NCBI GenBank assembly: GCA_023374025.1
Contig: SIJG01000004.1
Span: 2,415,226 to 2,479,225 of the forward strand
Source of the DNA: Heterodera schachtii
Taxonomy: Eukaryota > Nematoda > Chromadorea > Rhabditida > Heteroderidae
Length of the DNA: 64,000 bases
Reading direction: 5' to 3'
Part shown: piece by piece, positions 52,182-63,770 of the stretch
Layout of the letters: each line of letters starts with the position of its first letter
How positions within the stretch are numbered: position 1 is the first letter of the stretch
The notes under the pieces: generated by a model
Seen by the model: only the letters and a program-made list of their open reading frames with translations
What the model was told of the DNA's origin: nothing
The model's database searches: none
Position numbers and translations under genes: made by a program

Positions 52182-53611
52182 ATGCGTGGTCCTTTTATGC
52201 GTGGCACTATGCCGCTCCGTCGGACTTTTTATTATCTTGGCCAGGTTGGATTCAGTCACTTTTCCGAACAATTTCTATATTTGTTTCTTTGCTCAGGGAA
52301 AAATACATTTGCGTGAGGAAGTGAAGGTAATTTTTTTTTAACATTTGGCTTTAATATGAAAAAATATGAAAATTTAAAATACGAATAATTAATTTTTAAA
52401 TAAATAAATGAATTAAGGTCTTTGCAATTGCTTTCCACAATTTCCCAAACGTAGCCCAGGAAGGGGCCAGAGAATTCGTATTTTGGCACTGGGCCCAACT
52501 CCAATTCAAGAACCCTCACGTTCAATTCGTTAAACTCGCGGATGTTTGTGTGACGCCATTTGCGCAAGCTTTCTTAGGTAAAAATGATTCGACAGAAACA
52601 ATTTTAGAGGATAAACCGCATTTATATAAAGATGTTTAGGCGATGGCCGAGAAGTTGTTTTTGATTTGGAGTGCCGTACGAGGGAGCAAATAAGCGAATC
52701 ATTAATCGGAACATTGGGCATGACAGAGACTGTACGGAAGCGAATGAAAATGGACAGTTACAAAAGGGAGAACCCGGCCGAATTCGGCTACGACTGCGAA
52801 AGGGTAATAACACATTTACATTGACAAACCCAAACGAAATGGTACTTATGTCGTTTACAGCCCATAAAAAAAAATAATTTTTAAATCAATTTATAAACAT
52901 TTCTAGGGGGTTTTCGGGGTAGCTGATCACGAACCTGACATTCATTTGCACTAATTTCGAACCCCGAACCCGAATTCGAACAAGTACTGCCAATGGCCCA
53001 CACTTTTTTGAAAGAAAAATTTTGTTCATAAAGTCATGGAAACTTGTTTTGGGGGGTTTTCTGGGTCGCTGTTCACTAATCTGACCTTCATATTGAGCAA
53101 TTTCTACCCCGCAACCGAACTCGAACAAAAATTTGAAAGTTCAAATTTTTTAATTTCGCTTTTTATGTTCGTATGTGTACAGAATGATCATGTTTTGGTG
53201 TTGAAATGGTTTATGACTAAATTTAGATTGTTTTGGGTCATTTTAGGAACAAAAGTGAGAATTTTTAAAATTTTGTATTTTGACTTTTTGTTCGAATTTG
53301 GGTTCGGGATTCAAAATTGTTTGAAATGGATGTCCTATTCGTGATCAGCGACCCCGAAAACCCACTAGAAATGTTTATAAATTGATTTAAAAATTATTTT
53401 TTTTATGGGCTGTAAACGACATAAGTACCAACGAAATTACAAAATTGCTTTCTTTGATTGCCAGCAATGCATTTGCGAAATGCAAGGACAGCACCCGTGC
53501 ACTGCCATTCTTTACGCGCCGAAGCATTTGCGCGGGAGTTGGCGATGGAATCACTCCACTTACAATCCCGAAAAGCCCGTTCCGTTTCCGCCTGTGGAGG
53601 GCTACGACTGA
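52182..53611 (+). CDS. MRPS25: mitochondrial ribosomal protein mS25
   Basis: This is a small-subunit mitoribosomal protein. Exon 1 reads MRGPFMRGTMPLRRTFYYLG, followed by GKIHLREEVKVFAIAFHNFP, REFVFWHWAQLQFKNPHVQF then VKLADVCVTPFAQAF, and EVVFDLECRTREQISESLIG (52650-52710). The last exon has QCICEMQGQHPCTAILYAP and KHLRGSWRWNHSTYN, with the stop at 53611. The RRTxxYL start, YKNP-like FKNPHVQ and C-x-C-x-x-x-GQ-PC motif equal the human protein. A 589-bp inverted-repeat transposon sits in the intron before the last exon. The next gene starts 145 bp downstream on the same strand. Confidence 0.92.
52841..53429. mobile_element. 589-bp inverted-repeat element in mS25 intron
   Basis: Ends GGTACTTATGTCGTTTACAG and inverse extend about 90 bp with few mismatches. 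An exact 8-bp duplication AACGAAAT flanks it (52833-52840, 53430-53437). A GG start plus 8-bp duplication suits Merlin-like or hAT-like elements. No transposase is seen. Confidence 0.82.
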
Positions 53612-53756
53612 TTTGCGTTTGTTTCGATGCTTTGTTTCGATAAACATTTGTCCTTTTAATTGGTTTTCGGTCCTTTCTTTTGGCTTCCACGCCAATAAAT
53701 TTTGTTCTTTCATTTCCCTTGCCTTTTAAATAAATTGCATTTGCTTATTGTAGCAA

Positions 53757-54071
53757 ATGACTGTATTTGGTAGGCAATTGTTGAGGAAGTTCGGAGGCGG
53801 AAGGATGATCGTCAGGCGTGTCATTTCTGCAATTCCGTTTAAGCCCCATCTTGCGACAATTGCAGTTATTGCGGGTGAACTAATGCTGAAATATACTTCA
53901 ACTGACTGTTTGGTCAATTAAGGTGTTTTCGCGTGGATGCACGGATTCAAAGTTCTGAAGAGGACTGTGAAGGAGGCCTTCAGCAAAGACACTTTCGTGT
54001 ACCATCAAGAAATGGAGGATTTTATCCAGAAAATTAGCATAGAACAACAGACCAAATCAAAGAATTGTTGA
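53757..54071 (+). CDS. small single-pass protein, unrecognised
   Basis: Two exons (53757-53874 and 53923-54071) join through a 48-bp GT–AG intron to give 88 residues. The N-terminus is basic (MTVFGRQLLRKFGGGRMIVR), then comes one hydrophobic segment (HLATIAVIAGVFAWMHGF) made continuous only by splicing, and a charged C-terminus (EEAFSKDTF-like, then EMEDFIQKISIEQQTKSKN). A basic N-terminus with one membrane span suggests an inner-mitochondrial-membrane protein. It lies 145 bp after mS25 on the same strand, consistent with an operon and a mitochondrial role. I do not recognise the family. Confidence 0.65.
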
Positions 54072-54680
54072 TTTTTATATTGTAACATTATAAACGACCG
54101 TTTCGTTTCACTTCCGTTTTGTCCTCTTCTGAATGATACCATCTCTCTGTTTCTCTCTTTTCGCTCGCTTAAAGTCGATGTCATCCGGACTAAAATAAGC
54201 ATTTAAGCAAACATTAAAAACAAATTCTTACCCATTCCTCACGCGTTTTATCGCCCTTTGACTAACACTTGCGATTTCAGCAGTGAAGAACGCAGATTCT
54301 TTAATTGGTTTAAAAGGTTGCTTTAAAGGCAGGCTCTATTGCAGTTTACAGGACAACTAATTTTTTGAAAATTTCAAGGGACTAATTGAAATTTTTTGAA
54401 TGTGTTCGTTTCTTAAATTTGAATGCATTTTCATCGCATTCAAAAAAGTTAAATCTTATGAATTAATCCTGCAATAAAGCCCCATTGAATGTATTTGCTC
54501 ACTCTTTTTTCCGCTTTTTTGGTGTTGTTTGGATGCAAATTCGGCAGTTGGGCGTTTAGGGGGCGCTTCCGTTAACCGTTTCTTCGCCTCCCTTCTCTTC
54601 CCTTTTGACCGGATTCGGAGCCTCTTTTCTGTGGCGTTTTGTCCCTTTTCTGCGCCACCGATCCATTTCCGTGAATACAA
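54072..54680. other. space between convergent genes
   Basis: 3' flanks of the small protein gene and DDX27. A Lys/Arg-rich frame on the minus strand (54680-54456) could be an alternative C-terminal extension of DDX27 through a 22-bp intron, but such a short intron is unlikely. Confidence 0.4.
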
Positions 54681-57600
54681 CTAAAATTTGTTTTCGACCA
54701 ACCTAACTTTGCTTTCAATTGAAAATACCTTCGGCTGCGTGCCATCTCCGCCCAATGATTTTATTTGTTTTTCTGCCTTTTTTATTGAATTCTCCGCCAT
54801 TATTAATTGTTTCTCCATTTGCTCCTCTTCCATTAATTTTTTCATGCTCGGCTCCATTTCCTGGATCCTTTTGCAGTATGCCTCGATAACATCTGAAAAG
54901 TTTAATGACGACAGTCCGATGTTGACTTGTAAAGACGAACCTGGCTCGATTTTCCGTTGCATAAGTTGAAAGGAATTAGAGATTTGGTTCACTTTTGTGA
55001 TTTCTTTCATCAATTTGCGGTCATGTTCACCGATTAGGGACACTGAACGCCCCGCTTTGCCGGCCCGCGCTGTTCGTCCAACTCGGTGAATGTAATGCTG
55101 TAAAGTGGCCGGCATATTCATATTGATGACCTAAAAGGTTTAGGATATACGAAAGCTGAATTAAATTTTTTATTTTAATGTAAATATCTTGAGGGAGGGA
55201 AGAAGACGACAAGGGGGGGGGGGATAGTATTTTTGACGGAATTTCCAATTCTTAATGGTACCCCCTCCAAGACCTCCCTCATTAAATTCCAATCAATTTG
55301 CTAAATTTTTCAAAAATCAACTAAATTAGCAATTTAGAGGTGAAAATCTAAAAAACGAGGGATTTCACTCGGCGAAAAAAATATGCAAAAAAAAAATAGT
55401 GTGAAAAAGGGATGTCGCCAAGGACCGGGTACCATCCTCCAGGCCAAATCCTGGGACCGTCCCGCTGCAAAGTCGTACTTTATAACTCAGAAAGTCTAGG
55501 AAATTCTGAAGGTCACACGCTACAATTTGCGGAATCATCTCATTTGTTTTTTGGGTTGACACCCTTTGCCGTCAGAGGACAGTCCGTCGCATTTCCCACC
55601 GTTGTCACTCCCTCAATGTCCAGGCCGCGTGCTGCCAAATCTGTGGCACAGAGCACTTCCACCGTTTGTTGCTTTTTGAACGCGTGAAGACATTCGACAC
55701 GTTGCGCCTGCGTCCTTCCTCCGTGCAATCGCCCGATTTTGACACCAAAAAGCCCAAGCAAAATATACATCCTTTCACAGTCCCTTTTGGTACGCACGAA
55801 AAGAATACAACGGTCAGGAAAGTTCCTCGTGATCAAAGCTGAGAGGAAACCAAGATAAAAAAGGCAACAAATTGTAAAATTAATAATACAATTGGTCATT
55901 CAAAGGCAAATTATTATTATTATTGATTCAGCCCCACCTGCGGCATATGCTTCTCGCTCATTTTCCCTTTCCTGCCGAATTCTAATGAATTCCTGATGCA
56001 AATTCATTGCCGTTTCAGTGTTTTCGTTGATGAACAATTTCACGGGCTTGTTCAGCGACAAATTAGCAAGGTCCTCGACCTGTAATTTTTCAATTTCACT
56101 TTGACATTGTAATTCCCCTTTGTTCCGTCTACTTGATCAGTCATTGTCGCGGAAAATAACATTGTCTGTCTGTTTCTGGCACAAAGTCCGATGATTTCCT
56201 TCATTTGTTCAGTAAATTGCTCATGCAACATTCTGTCCGCTTCATCGAGAACGAGAACCTTAATCGAAATTAAATAAAGTTAGTTTATTAGCAAGACAAA
56301 TTTGCCTCAATATTTGCCAAAGAAAAATTGGGAGAATTGTGAAGATGGTCAATCAGTCGGCCTGGCGTTGCGATGACAATGTCCAGGCCAAGGCGAAGAG
56401 CCGCCTCCTGGGCCTTAAGGTCCAGTCCACCTGAAGAATCATTTTAATTTGTAAGTGAGTTACCTAAACGAAATATAACACCTAATTTATTTTATTTATT
56501 ATTTTTTTGCTTATATCTTCTTTTCATCAAAAAATGATCAGAGTCGGCCATTTGTGACTGGTATTTTTTTTTTTTGTCAACCGGTTTTGATTATAATTGG
56601 TCGTTTTTTTCTCCTCCATCGCCGTCCCCCTCCACAACTCCTAATAAACTTTTCCTTCTTCTGGCGATCGATTTTACATTCACATAAATCAGCGGGGATA
56701 AAACTGGAAATCCATTGGGAAAGAACTCGCGCGACTGTCGCCTCTGTTCGCGATGAAAAGGCAGAGGAAATCCGGTCCGCCGGGCAGTGTCCTCCGTCCG
56801 TCGGAATTCTTCGTGCTCCACTTCAGCAGCAATTCGCACCGCTCACCAAACTGCCCTTTTCTTATGCATCCCAAAAATCAGACTATTTTTGAAACAGCTT
56901 ACTGTTGTATCCAAGGGCGTATCTAGGGGGGGGGGGGGGGGGGGGAAAGGGGGGGAATTCCCCCCCCCCCGAAACGAAAATTTTTAAAAATTTTCCAGCA
57001 AATAATGGAAAATTTTTTCGAATTCCCCCCCCCCAAACGAAAATTTAAAAATTTTATAGGCAATTTTCGTAACAAATAGCACTCAAATTTTCAAAATTTT
57101 TCCCGGCGGCGCCTATCGGCACCGCCGGACCTCAATTTTCCACTATTTTTACAAGTTTTTTGCCTTAAAACGGCCAAAATGGAATCAATTTTAGTGAAAA
57201 AGTGCAGTTTTAACCCAGCAGCGGGGAAAAAAAATTTTTATTAGGTAAATAGCAAAAAAAAAAAGAAGGTCTTCAGTTGAAGAGCAAAAAAAAAAAAAAA
57301 AGGCCTTCAGGTCGGGTCCCCCCCCCCCGAAAATTTTTTCTAGATACGCCCCTGGTTGTATCCCATGTTGCAATACAATAACCAACAATTCAATTGCAGA
57401 AAATGTACTGGAACTTCGACAAGAAGCACAGAATTCTCGGGGTGTTATGCCTTATATACGGTATCTGGCATTTCGGCACAAATTGGACCACAACTTTGGT
57501 CTCTTTCCTCCAATGGGACACCATCGAGGTGCTCTCCATCGTCGACCTGTCCTATATCCAAGCATTCGGCAGTTTGTGCAATGCCTTCGGCTCATTAGCA

Positions 57601-60259
57601 ATTGGACAGGTTCTAATTAGAAAATTAAAAAAGATAAAACTAACAATTGAAGATGACCGATTCAATTGGGCCAAAGTTGATGTTCATCTTTTCGACCGTT
57701 TTAACGTCGTTATATTTTGTTGGCCTTGGTTTTTGTCGCACATGGTACAGCTTTTTCTTTCTGCAGGTGATATTTTAACTCCAATTTAAATCAATTAAAA
57801 ATTCAGCTTCTGCGAGTGGGTTACCAATTAGACAGCACTGCCGAAATGTATCTCGCAACAGTGACAACCGAACGGGAGAGAACCGGCTCCTTGATGATTC
57901 TGACCATACCACAGGCATTCTCGATGTTTTTCGGGCCAATATTAGGCTCAAAAATCGCCATTTATACAACACTGCGTTTCTCACAAATTGTCAATGGCTG
58001 TGTTATGGCCACACTTCTCATCCCGGTCATTCTGATTTTCCTTCCCACCACTCATTCAGTGCCTCGCCTTGCCACAGCACGACTTAGGCCTCAGGCAACT
58101 GCTTTCTATTTTCCAATTCCAAATTCAAACAAAATTCAAGGATTATTGGCCTATGACAACCAAAAATGGAGCATTGCGCGAGGGACTTATTTTGCGCGGT
58201 CTTTTGATCGTTGCATATGTTTGTTATGAACTGATTGCGCGGAATTTTGTACTTCGTTCGTACATGCACGCGACTAGTGATAACGCGGAAGTGATGGTCA
58301 CAATGGGGTAATTAATAGTCATTAAACGGTGCCAATCAGTGACGGCCATTCAGTGTGTCACTTGTGCTCACGCAATTCATCATTTTGCCATTTCTGCAAA
58401 GACACGTAAGCCCAAAAACACTTTTGCAATTGGCATGCTTTGCTCAATTGTGTGCGTACGCCGGCATCACACTGACCAACTCACTGTACCAATATTTGCT
58501 AATAACCGCAATTCACACGGGTGCCTATGCCATTGCTTACGCGGAATCGTCTACTCAAATCACGAGGCAAATCCACTCAAAGGGAAACAAAACTCTCACA
58601 ATCAGTTGCCAACAATTTCAGTGCAGTTCAGCCGAGTGATTTGGGAAAGGCAACCGGTCTGGCATCGATGGTCCAGTGGACTGCGCATTTCCTTGTGCCC
58701 CTGTACACCTCTCACCTCGTCAATTATTGGCATTACACTTACGCCTTTTACACGAGGTACGAAGGAAGAAGCACCAACAGACCAACTAATTTGAACAATT
58801 AAGTGCCCTAATTATGGTCATTACCATCGGCTACATCAGTGTGTACGCAAAACAAACGAACGCGCGGCTGAGGACCCTTTTGCCAAGTCTTATCACAACA
58901 TAGACAAATCGGAAGCGCATAACAAACAAAAATAACATTCAATCGGAACATTTAAATGTTTAATTTCGTTGAATTTAAAAAGCAATAATAATTTAAAAAT
59001 TCGACCTGCAGCAAGACAAATTTCCACTTGAGTGTATTTTGCAAGTTGTCGGCTGACTTGGAAGACTTGAATTGCCAATTCCCGTGTGGGTACAAGCACA
59101 AGCACACGAGTGACAGAAGTTCGCCGTGAGGGACTAAAAGCAAAACAGAAAAATAGTAATTTCGTAAAATCCGTTTCCTACCGGAAGAGCAGACGCTCGA
59201 GAATTGGCAGCATAAAAGCGGCTGTTTTACCGGTGCCCGTCGCAGAACTTGCGCAAATATCGCGACCAGCTAAGGCGACCGGAATACAAGCCGTTTGAAT
59301 TGGGGTCGGGTTTTGAAAACCGGCCTCAGAAATGGACTAAACGGGAAAATAAGGTGGAAATGGATGAAAAGGCCGACTTTGAGCAGAGGTCGGCTCAAAT
59401 TCAGATCGGTGAAAGAGAGATGAGCACAATTTGCTGATGCAGCAATTTGATTTGAACGAACATCGAAAAAGTGGTCGGACTCAACGGACTTTGACTTTTT
59501 GTTTTTCAATTTCAAATTTAATTGATCTGAAAATATTTAACTCTTCATTAGTTACCAAACAAATAACAAAAAAAGCACCCGTTTTGTCGGTAGCTTCTTG
59601 CAACAACTCAATTTCATTCTCTCCGTCATCAAACAAATCAGTGCAAGTCGCATCAGAATTGCGGGACTTATTACTGCTAACAATAAACTCATTATTGTCA
59701 ACCTGAAATGAGCAAGAAATTAAGGCTTGGAAAATTAAAAATCTCTTAAGCTTATCCAATCGTAAATTTGTGAAAATCCCTTTGAATTCAGTGATTACCT
59801 TTTCCCCCCGTTCTTTTCCCCAGATCCATCTTCGTTCCTGTTTGATTTTCTCCTCCAAATTCGTCTGTATGCTGTTTTTCTTTAGAAAGCGTCGAAGTCC
59901 GTCCAATTGGTCCACCGTCGTGCCATCCGTCCCTTCGCCTTCCCTTTTTTGGCACTCAGTGTCAATTTCAACATCCGTTTCAAACGCAAAATCAGCAGAA
60001 AAATGATCAGAAATCACTTTTCTCCTCCCTTTCTTCGACGATTTCTTCACAATTTTAACTGCCTAAATCATTTAGTAATCCAATTATAGCTGATTAAAAA
60101 AATATTTGGAATGAGGCCCAAATGCACGAAAAATGAACCTTAAGAAATGGGCGCAAAACACAACAATCTCACCTCACTTTTTGTCTGTGCAAAGTCGGCC
60201 TCGTCACTCATAGACTCATAATCTTCGAAATTTCCAGGAACTTCCGGGGGATAAAGCAT
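54681..60259 (-). CDS. DDX27: DEAD-box RNA helicase DDX27 (Drs1-like)
   Basis: DDX27/Drs1 is a nucleolar helicase for 60S ribosome biogenesis. From the start at 60259 ([20 protein letters not shown]) a Lys/acid-rich N-terminus runs to about 59480. Motif [21 protein letters not shown] (59240-59180), [17 protein letters not shown] (59090), then across a 2,575-bp intron (56431-59005) [24 protein letters not shown] (56370), [10 protein letters not shown] (56250), FSATM (56150), [20 protein letters not shown] (55810), [14 protein letters not shown] (55640-55600) and [18 protein letters not shown] (55080). The C-terminal helical tail ([20 protein letters not shown]) ends at 54681. The shared GLDxKxQEAALR identifies DDX27 among DEAD-box proteins. 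The big intron contains a complete gene on the other strand and a MITE. CDK7 ends 133 bp upstream. Confidence 0.9.
55405..55475. repeat. dispersed repeat, copy 3, in DDX27 intron
   Basis: AAAGGGATGTCGCC, GGTACC and CCTGGGACCGTCCC blocks match positions 17-90 and 2430-2490. Upstream, GGTACCCCCTCCAAGACCTC (55257) also resembles 2287-2310. Confidence 0.5.
56912..57354. mobile_element. hAT-like MITE CAGGGGCGTATCTAG
   Basis: Ends CAAGGGCGTATCTAG (left) and inverse of CAGGGGCGTATCTAG (right) are flanked by the exact 8-bp duplication GTTGTATC (56904-56911, 57355-57362). CAGGGGCG is a typical hAT terminus. The interior has G and C runs and the shared palindrome at 57102-57129. It lies between DDX27 exons and 48 bp upstream of the nested transporter start. 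Confidence 0.88.
57403..58903 (+). CDS. SLC22A18-like major facilitator transporter, nested in DDX27 intron
   Basis: This is a multi-pass MFS antiporter of the tetracycline-transporter-like group. From the ATG at 57403 ([20 protein letters not shown]): a transmembrane segment, [20 protein letters not shown] with [27 protein letters not shown], then [20 protein letters not shown] with [20 protein letters not shown] (57820-57940), [40 protein letters not shown] (58180), [18 protein letters not shown] (58360), [18 protein letters not shown] (58510-58565), [20 protein letters not shown] (58625-58685), and a last helix [20 protein letters not shown] before the stop at 58903. The VQxSDLGKxxGLASxVQ motif points to SLC22A18. 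The whole gene lies inside a DDX27 intron on the opposite strand. The substrate is not known. Confidence 0.78.
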
Positions 60260-60392
60260 CCTTTGTAGTTGAAATGGTTAAATAACACAAAATCACAAAT
60301 TTAATATGAAATGTTGAGAAACAAAAGTAATTTAAAAGTCATTGTATTATAAATTTAAGTCACAAAAATAATTAATAAAAATAAAGGAAATT

Positions 60393-61989
60393 TTAAGCAA
60401 AATCCAAACGCCTTCGACTAAACGGCGGCTCATCGCCAGCTTCAACATTCTCCCTCAACGATTGCTGTTTTCGTTTTCGTCTGCCTGCAACCGGCAATTC
60501 GGAGTCGTCGCATGCGAATGGCTGGGAGCGAAAATAGTCAGATTGAAGTGCTTGGGTAGAATCCCATCGTTTCAGCGGATCAAAGCGAAGGCATTGGCCG
60601 ATTAACTCAATCAGATCAGAACTCGCGGCAGGAAAAACGGCAGTCAATTCATGCCCTGGACCACAATTTTGTATTTGAACATAATCGGGAAGAGAAGTCA
60701 TGCCCTGAACCGATTTTAAAATAAAATTTAAAAAACAGACAGACAGGCCAATCCGACTCCGTAGGAATGCCAAGCACTTTGTAAATTTGCATCAGCTGGT
60801 CAAGGTCAGACTCGCCTTGAAAAACAGGAACCTAAAAAGACGATATTACGGACTCCGAAGTAAAATTCAGTGCCGGAAAACGGATTAAAAGACAAAAAAT
60901 TTTTGAAAAAAGTGCGCCGCGAAAAAACCGTTTTCAAACTTACACCTCGCGCCCTAAAAAAATAATTAGAAACGAATAATATGTCAAAACTGACTCAAAG
61001 GCGAAACCAACTCACCCTCAAAAGGAGCTCGCCAATTATGCATCCCATCGCCCAAATGTCCACACCCGTCGAATATGCCCGTGCCCCGTAGAGCAATTCC
61101 GGTGCTCGGTACCATCGAGTGACAACTTGGTGAGTGTAATAACGGTTAGGAGAGCCAAAATAACGGGCAAGGCCAAAATCAGCAATTTTTATGCGACCAG
61201 AAGTATTCATAAGCAAATTATTTGGCTTTAAATCCTGGAAATAAAATTTAACGAATAAATAAATTGTAAAAGCTTACTCGGTGGAGTATGAAGAGCAAAT
61301 GAAGGTGTTCAAGGCCCAAAAAGACTTGCAAAAGCATATTTTTAATGTGGGAGTGCTGGAGAATTGCTTCACTATCCTTGATAACATTCTAAACCTGAGA
61401 AAATTTATTCACGGGAAACTCATCAAGAGGGAAGGCTGACAATGAGAAAGGGGAGAATCCCCCGCTTCTTAAAACGTTAAGTGCACATAAGGCAAAATGC
61501 GGCTGAAAGTCACTTTGGATAACTCGCCTCCAAATCTGTCTCCATAAAGTCGAATACCAATTGGATGCTCGTTCTATGACCAATCACGTCCAAAAGTGTG
61601 ATTATGTTGTCATGGCGTATTTCCATCAACAATTTGATTTCACGAATTGCCGTCCTATTAACACCATCGCGCGCTTCATGTCTTGAGCCAAGTTTGATCT
61701 ATAAAGCCATAATTGAATTAATTGCAATAAAATGCTGAGAGTTGCACCTTCTTCACAGCAACTATCGTCCCGGTTTCAATGTCCTAAAATTTATTGAAAA
61801 AAATGTACATAAACAAGTCTATCAATTAAAAATTTGCCATTTTCTGGTATTTATTTACCTTTGCTTGGTAAACATTTGCGAACTTAAAAGAACAAAACTA
61901 TTCTTGTATTCTTTTGTTCTACTTACCTGACCTTCACCCAAATGTTTAATTTTTTCATATCGACGATTCTTTTTGGTTTTTATATCCAT
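60393..61989 (-). CDS. CDK7: cyclin-dependent kinase 7 (CAK / TFIIH kinase)
   Basis: CDK7 activates other CDKs and phosphorylates the RNA polymerase II tail within TFIIH. From the start at 61989: [11 protein letters not shown] (Gly loop), IVAVKKIKLG with the catalytic Lys, [16 protein letters not shown] (the NRTALREIKLL helix typical of CDK7), [20 protein letters not shown] (61590-61540), [16 protein letters not shown] (61275/61230), [20 protein letters not shown] then [11 protein letters not shown] (61180-61090), [19 protein letters not shown] then IPTESDWP (60830-60755), [12 protein letters not shown] (60690), and a basic tail ending at 60393. The T-loop Ser (GSPN) and Thr (YTHQVVT) are both kept. 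DDX27 starts 133 bp downstream on the same strand. Confidence 0.94.
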
Positions 61990-62088
61990 TAAAAATGTAT
62001 CAATTTTTCCCTCAATTATAGAAAAACAAATTATTTCGCTTTTTAAAAAAAATTTTCTATTTCAAAAAGAAAAGACAATAATTCCAAT
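61990..62088. promoter_or_regulatory. compact bidirectional promoter, CDK7 / unknown gene
   Basis: Only 99 bp separate the CDK7 start (61989, minus) and the next start codon (62089, plus). The sequence is about 80% A+T, and no defined factor site was recognised. Confidence 0.55.
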
Positions 62089-63770
62089 GAAAGATGAAAA
62101 CACTCATTTTACTCCACAGCAAATTTCAAAGGTTTTTTAATATATCTTTTGCTATTTATATATGTATTCTACTTGTAATTTTAGCTGTTAAATCTACACA
62201 TCAAAAGTCACAAATGCCTAGATGTTAAGTGCCAAACTGAACGACAACAGTTGCTTAATACCATAGAGAAGCTGGCAAGAAATTTTTACGACATTTACAA
62301 AATGTTCGAAAAACAGGTTACAACCAAAAATGATTTAAACAATTTTTTGCGGATGCTTAGAAACGTGAGATGAGCAGAATTACCAATTTATACAAGGATT
62401 TCTGCATACAATTTGGTCTGCCGGTGAAAATTGACTTGGCGAAACAACCGGAAATCAGTCAGATCGACAAAGTCGCTAATATGGTGATTTGTTTCTTATT
62501 TTTTTTAATAAATGAAGATGGAAGTTAAGATTTACCAACATTTTATAAAAATAAGAGAGGTCAACAAGAAAAGTAAAGTGCATCCAAATTTCGATGAGAA
62601 CTTGCAATCCTCTGGATTGACTTCCATCAATGGACAGTGCAAAAAGGACTTTTCTGGTCTGAGCAATCGCAAGAAGAGTAAATTAGGACTTTCCCAATTG
62701 TTTGAGTGGTTTTGTTGCCTTTCAGGTGGGTCTTCTTCCAGTTCAATAGTGGCTATTGACAATGAGAACAGTGCACAAAAAAATGGGTGTGAAACTTCGT
62801 TACGGGAGACAGACAATGGGAAAAGGTCATTCAATTCGATTCTCGTAAACAATGGCAGTATTCCGGCAACAAATTCTTCGCTTTCGCCTCCGGAAGGAAC
62901 AGTCACTAAAAATAAGCGCATCTGTGCAGGAAATCATTGCTCAAATACACCAAAAACTGTGTCTTCGAACTTTCTTGGACATCGAAAACAAATGGGAAAC
63001 TGTGTGATTGGAAATGCTTCTGTGAACACCGGTGATGCAGGTCCAATTTACGAAAGAGGCCTCAAAAGACACATTTCTGATGACAATGTGAATGAATTTG
63101 GAGCACCAAACAAAATGCGAGGTATTTCATCGCGAGTCAGCCTTTTATTTTTTAAATTTACCATACAAAGAAATCATAAATTTTGAAACCCAAACCCGAA
63201 ATTCTACAGTTAACCTGAATTGAAAAAAAGATATAAACCTTGAAGAAACTTCTACTTTTGAGTCGCGTTTTTCTATTTAAAAACTTCCCCGAGGCGCGGG
63301 TTGCCACTCCCGAAATTTTTTTCTGGTTATGGGCCTGAACCGGAAGAATTTTAGAAAATTTAATACAATTTAACAGTTTCACCACAATTTCTAATATTGT
63401 TTTTGGAATTTTTGGGTGGAGAGGGGTCTTGGGGCGGGGGTCTCATTCTATTTATTTCTTCTACGGTTTTCTTTCATTGAGTTACCAAACAACATTTGAA
63501 TGGAACGTCCTTTGCTACATCAATCGGGCCGAATATTTTTCCCACCAAATGCACAAATCACTCGCCGAATGTAATTCCATTTAACCGTAAGTGAAGAAAA
63601 AATCTCAATCTTTTTAAACTCGAAATTAAGCTCTGCACACACCGGACAATTCAAAGAATAAATGTTCGACTGAACTGACAACCAAAGACAATTTACAATG
63701 TGATTTCATTCAGCAACCAAACAATGGCGAAACTCCAATTTGCCAGAACTTCTTTCCATCGGTTAACAGG
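62089..63770 (+). CDS. unrecognised Asn/Ser-rich protein (probably continues past the window)
   Basis: Exon 1 is MKDENTHFTPQQISK; a GT–AG intron joins it to LLNLHIKSHKCLDVKCQTER then QQLLNTIEKLARNFYDIYKM, which looks like a coiled coil. The next exon is KREMSRITNLYKDFCIQFGL with KIDLAKQPEISQIDKVANM (62365-62482). A longer exon (62560-63186) is Ser/Asn-rich and polar, for example LKRHISDDNVNEFGAPNKMR. Open Asn/Ser/Thr-rich stretches at 63485-63595 and 63630-63760 are probably more exons. Another (63915-64000: MIGGTVLITEGRELSIGQFS) may follow. I do not recognise the family. It is divergent to CDK7 with a 99-bp shared promoter, hinting at co-expression. Confidence 0.5.
63297..63340. mobile_element. 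solitary end of the 19739-21578 element family
   Basis: GGTTGCCACTCCCGAAATTT then TTTTCTGGTTATGGGCCTG matches the right end of the outer element at 21538-21578 with few changes. No partner end was found nearby, so it is probably a truncated copy. Confidence 0.55.

Noticed and set aside
54456..54680. Basic C-terminal extension of DDX27
   Set aside because: It would need a 22-bp intron. The stop at 54681 gives a normal end, so the extension was left out.
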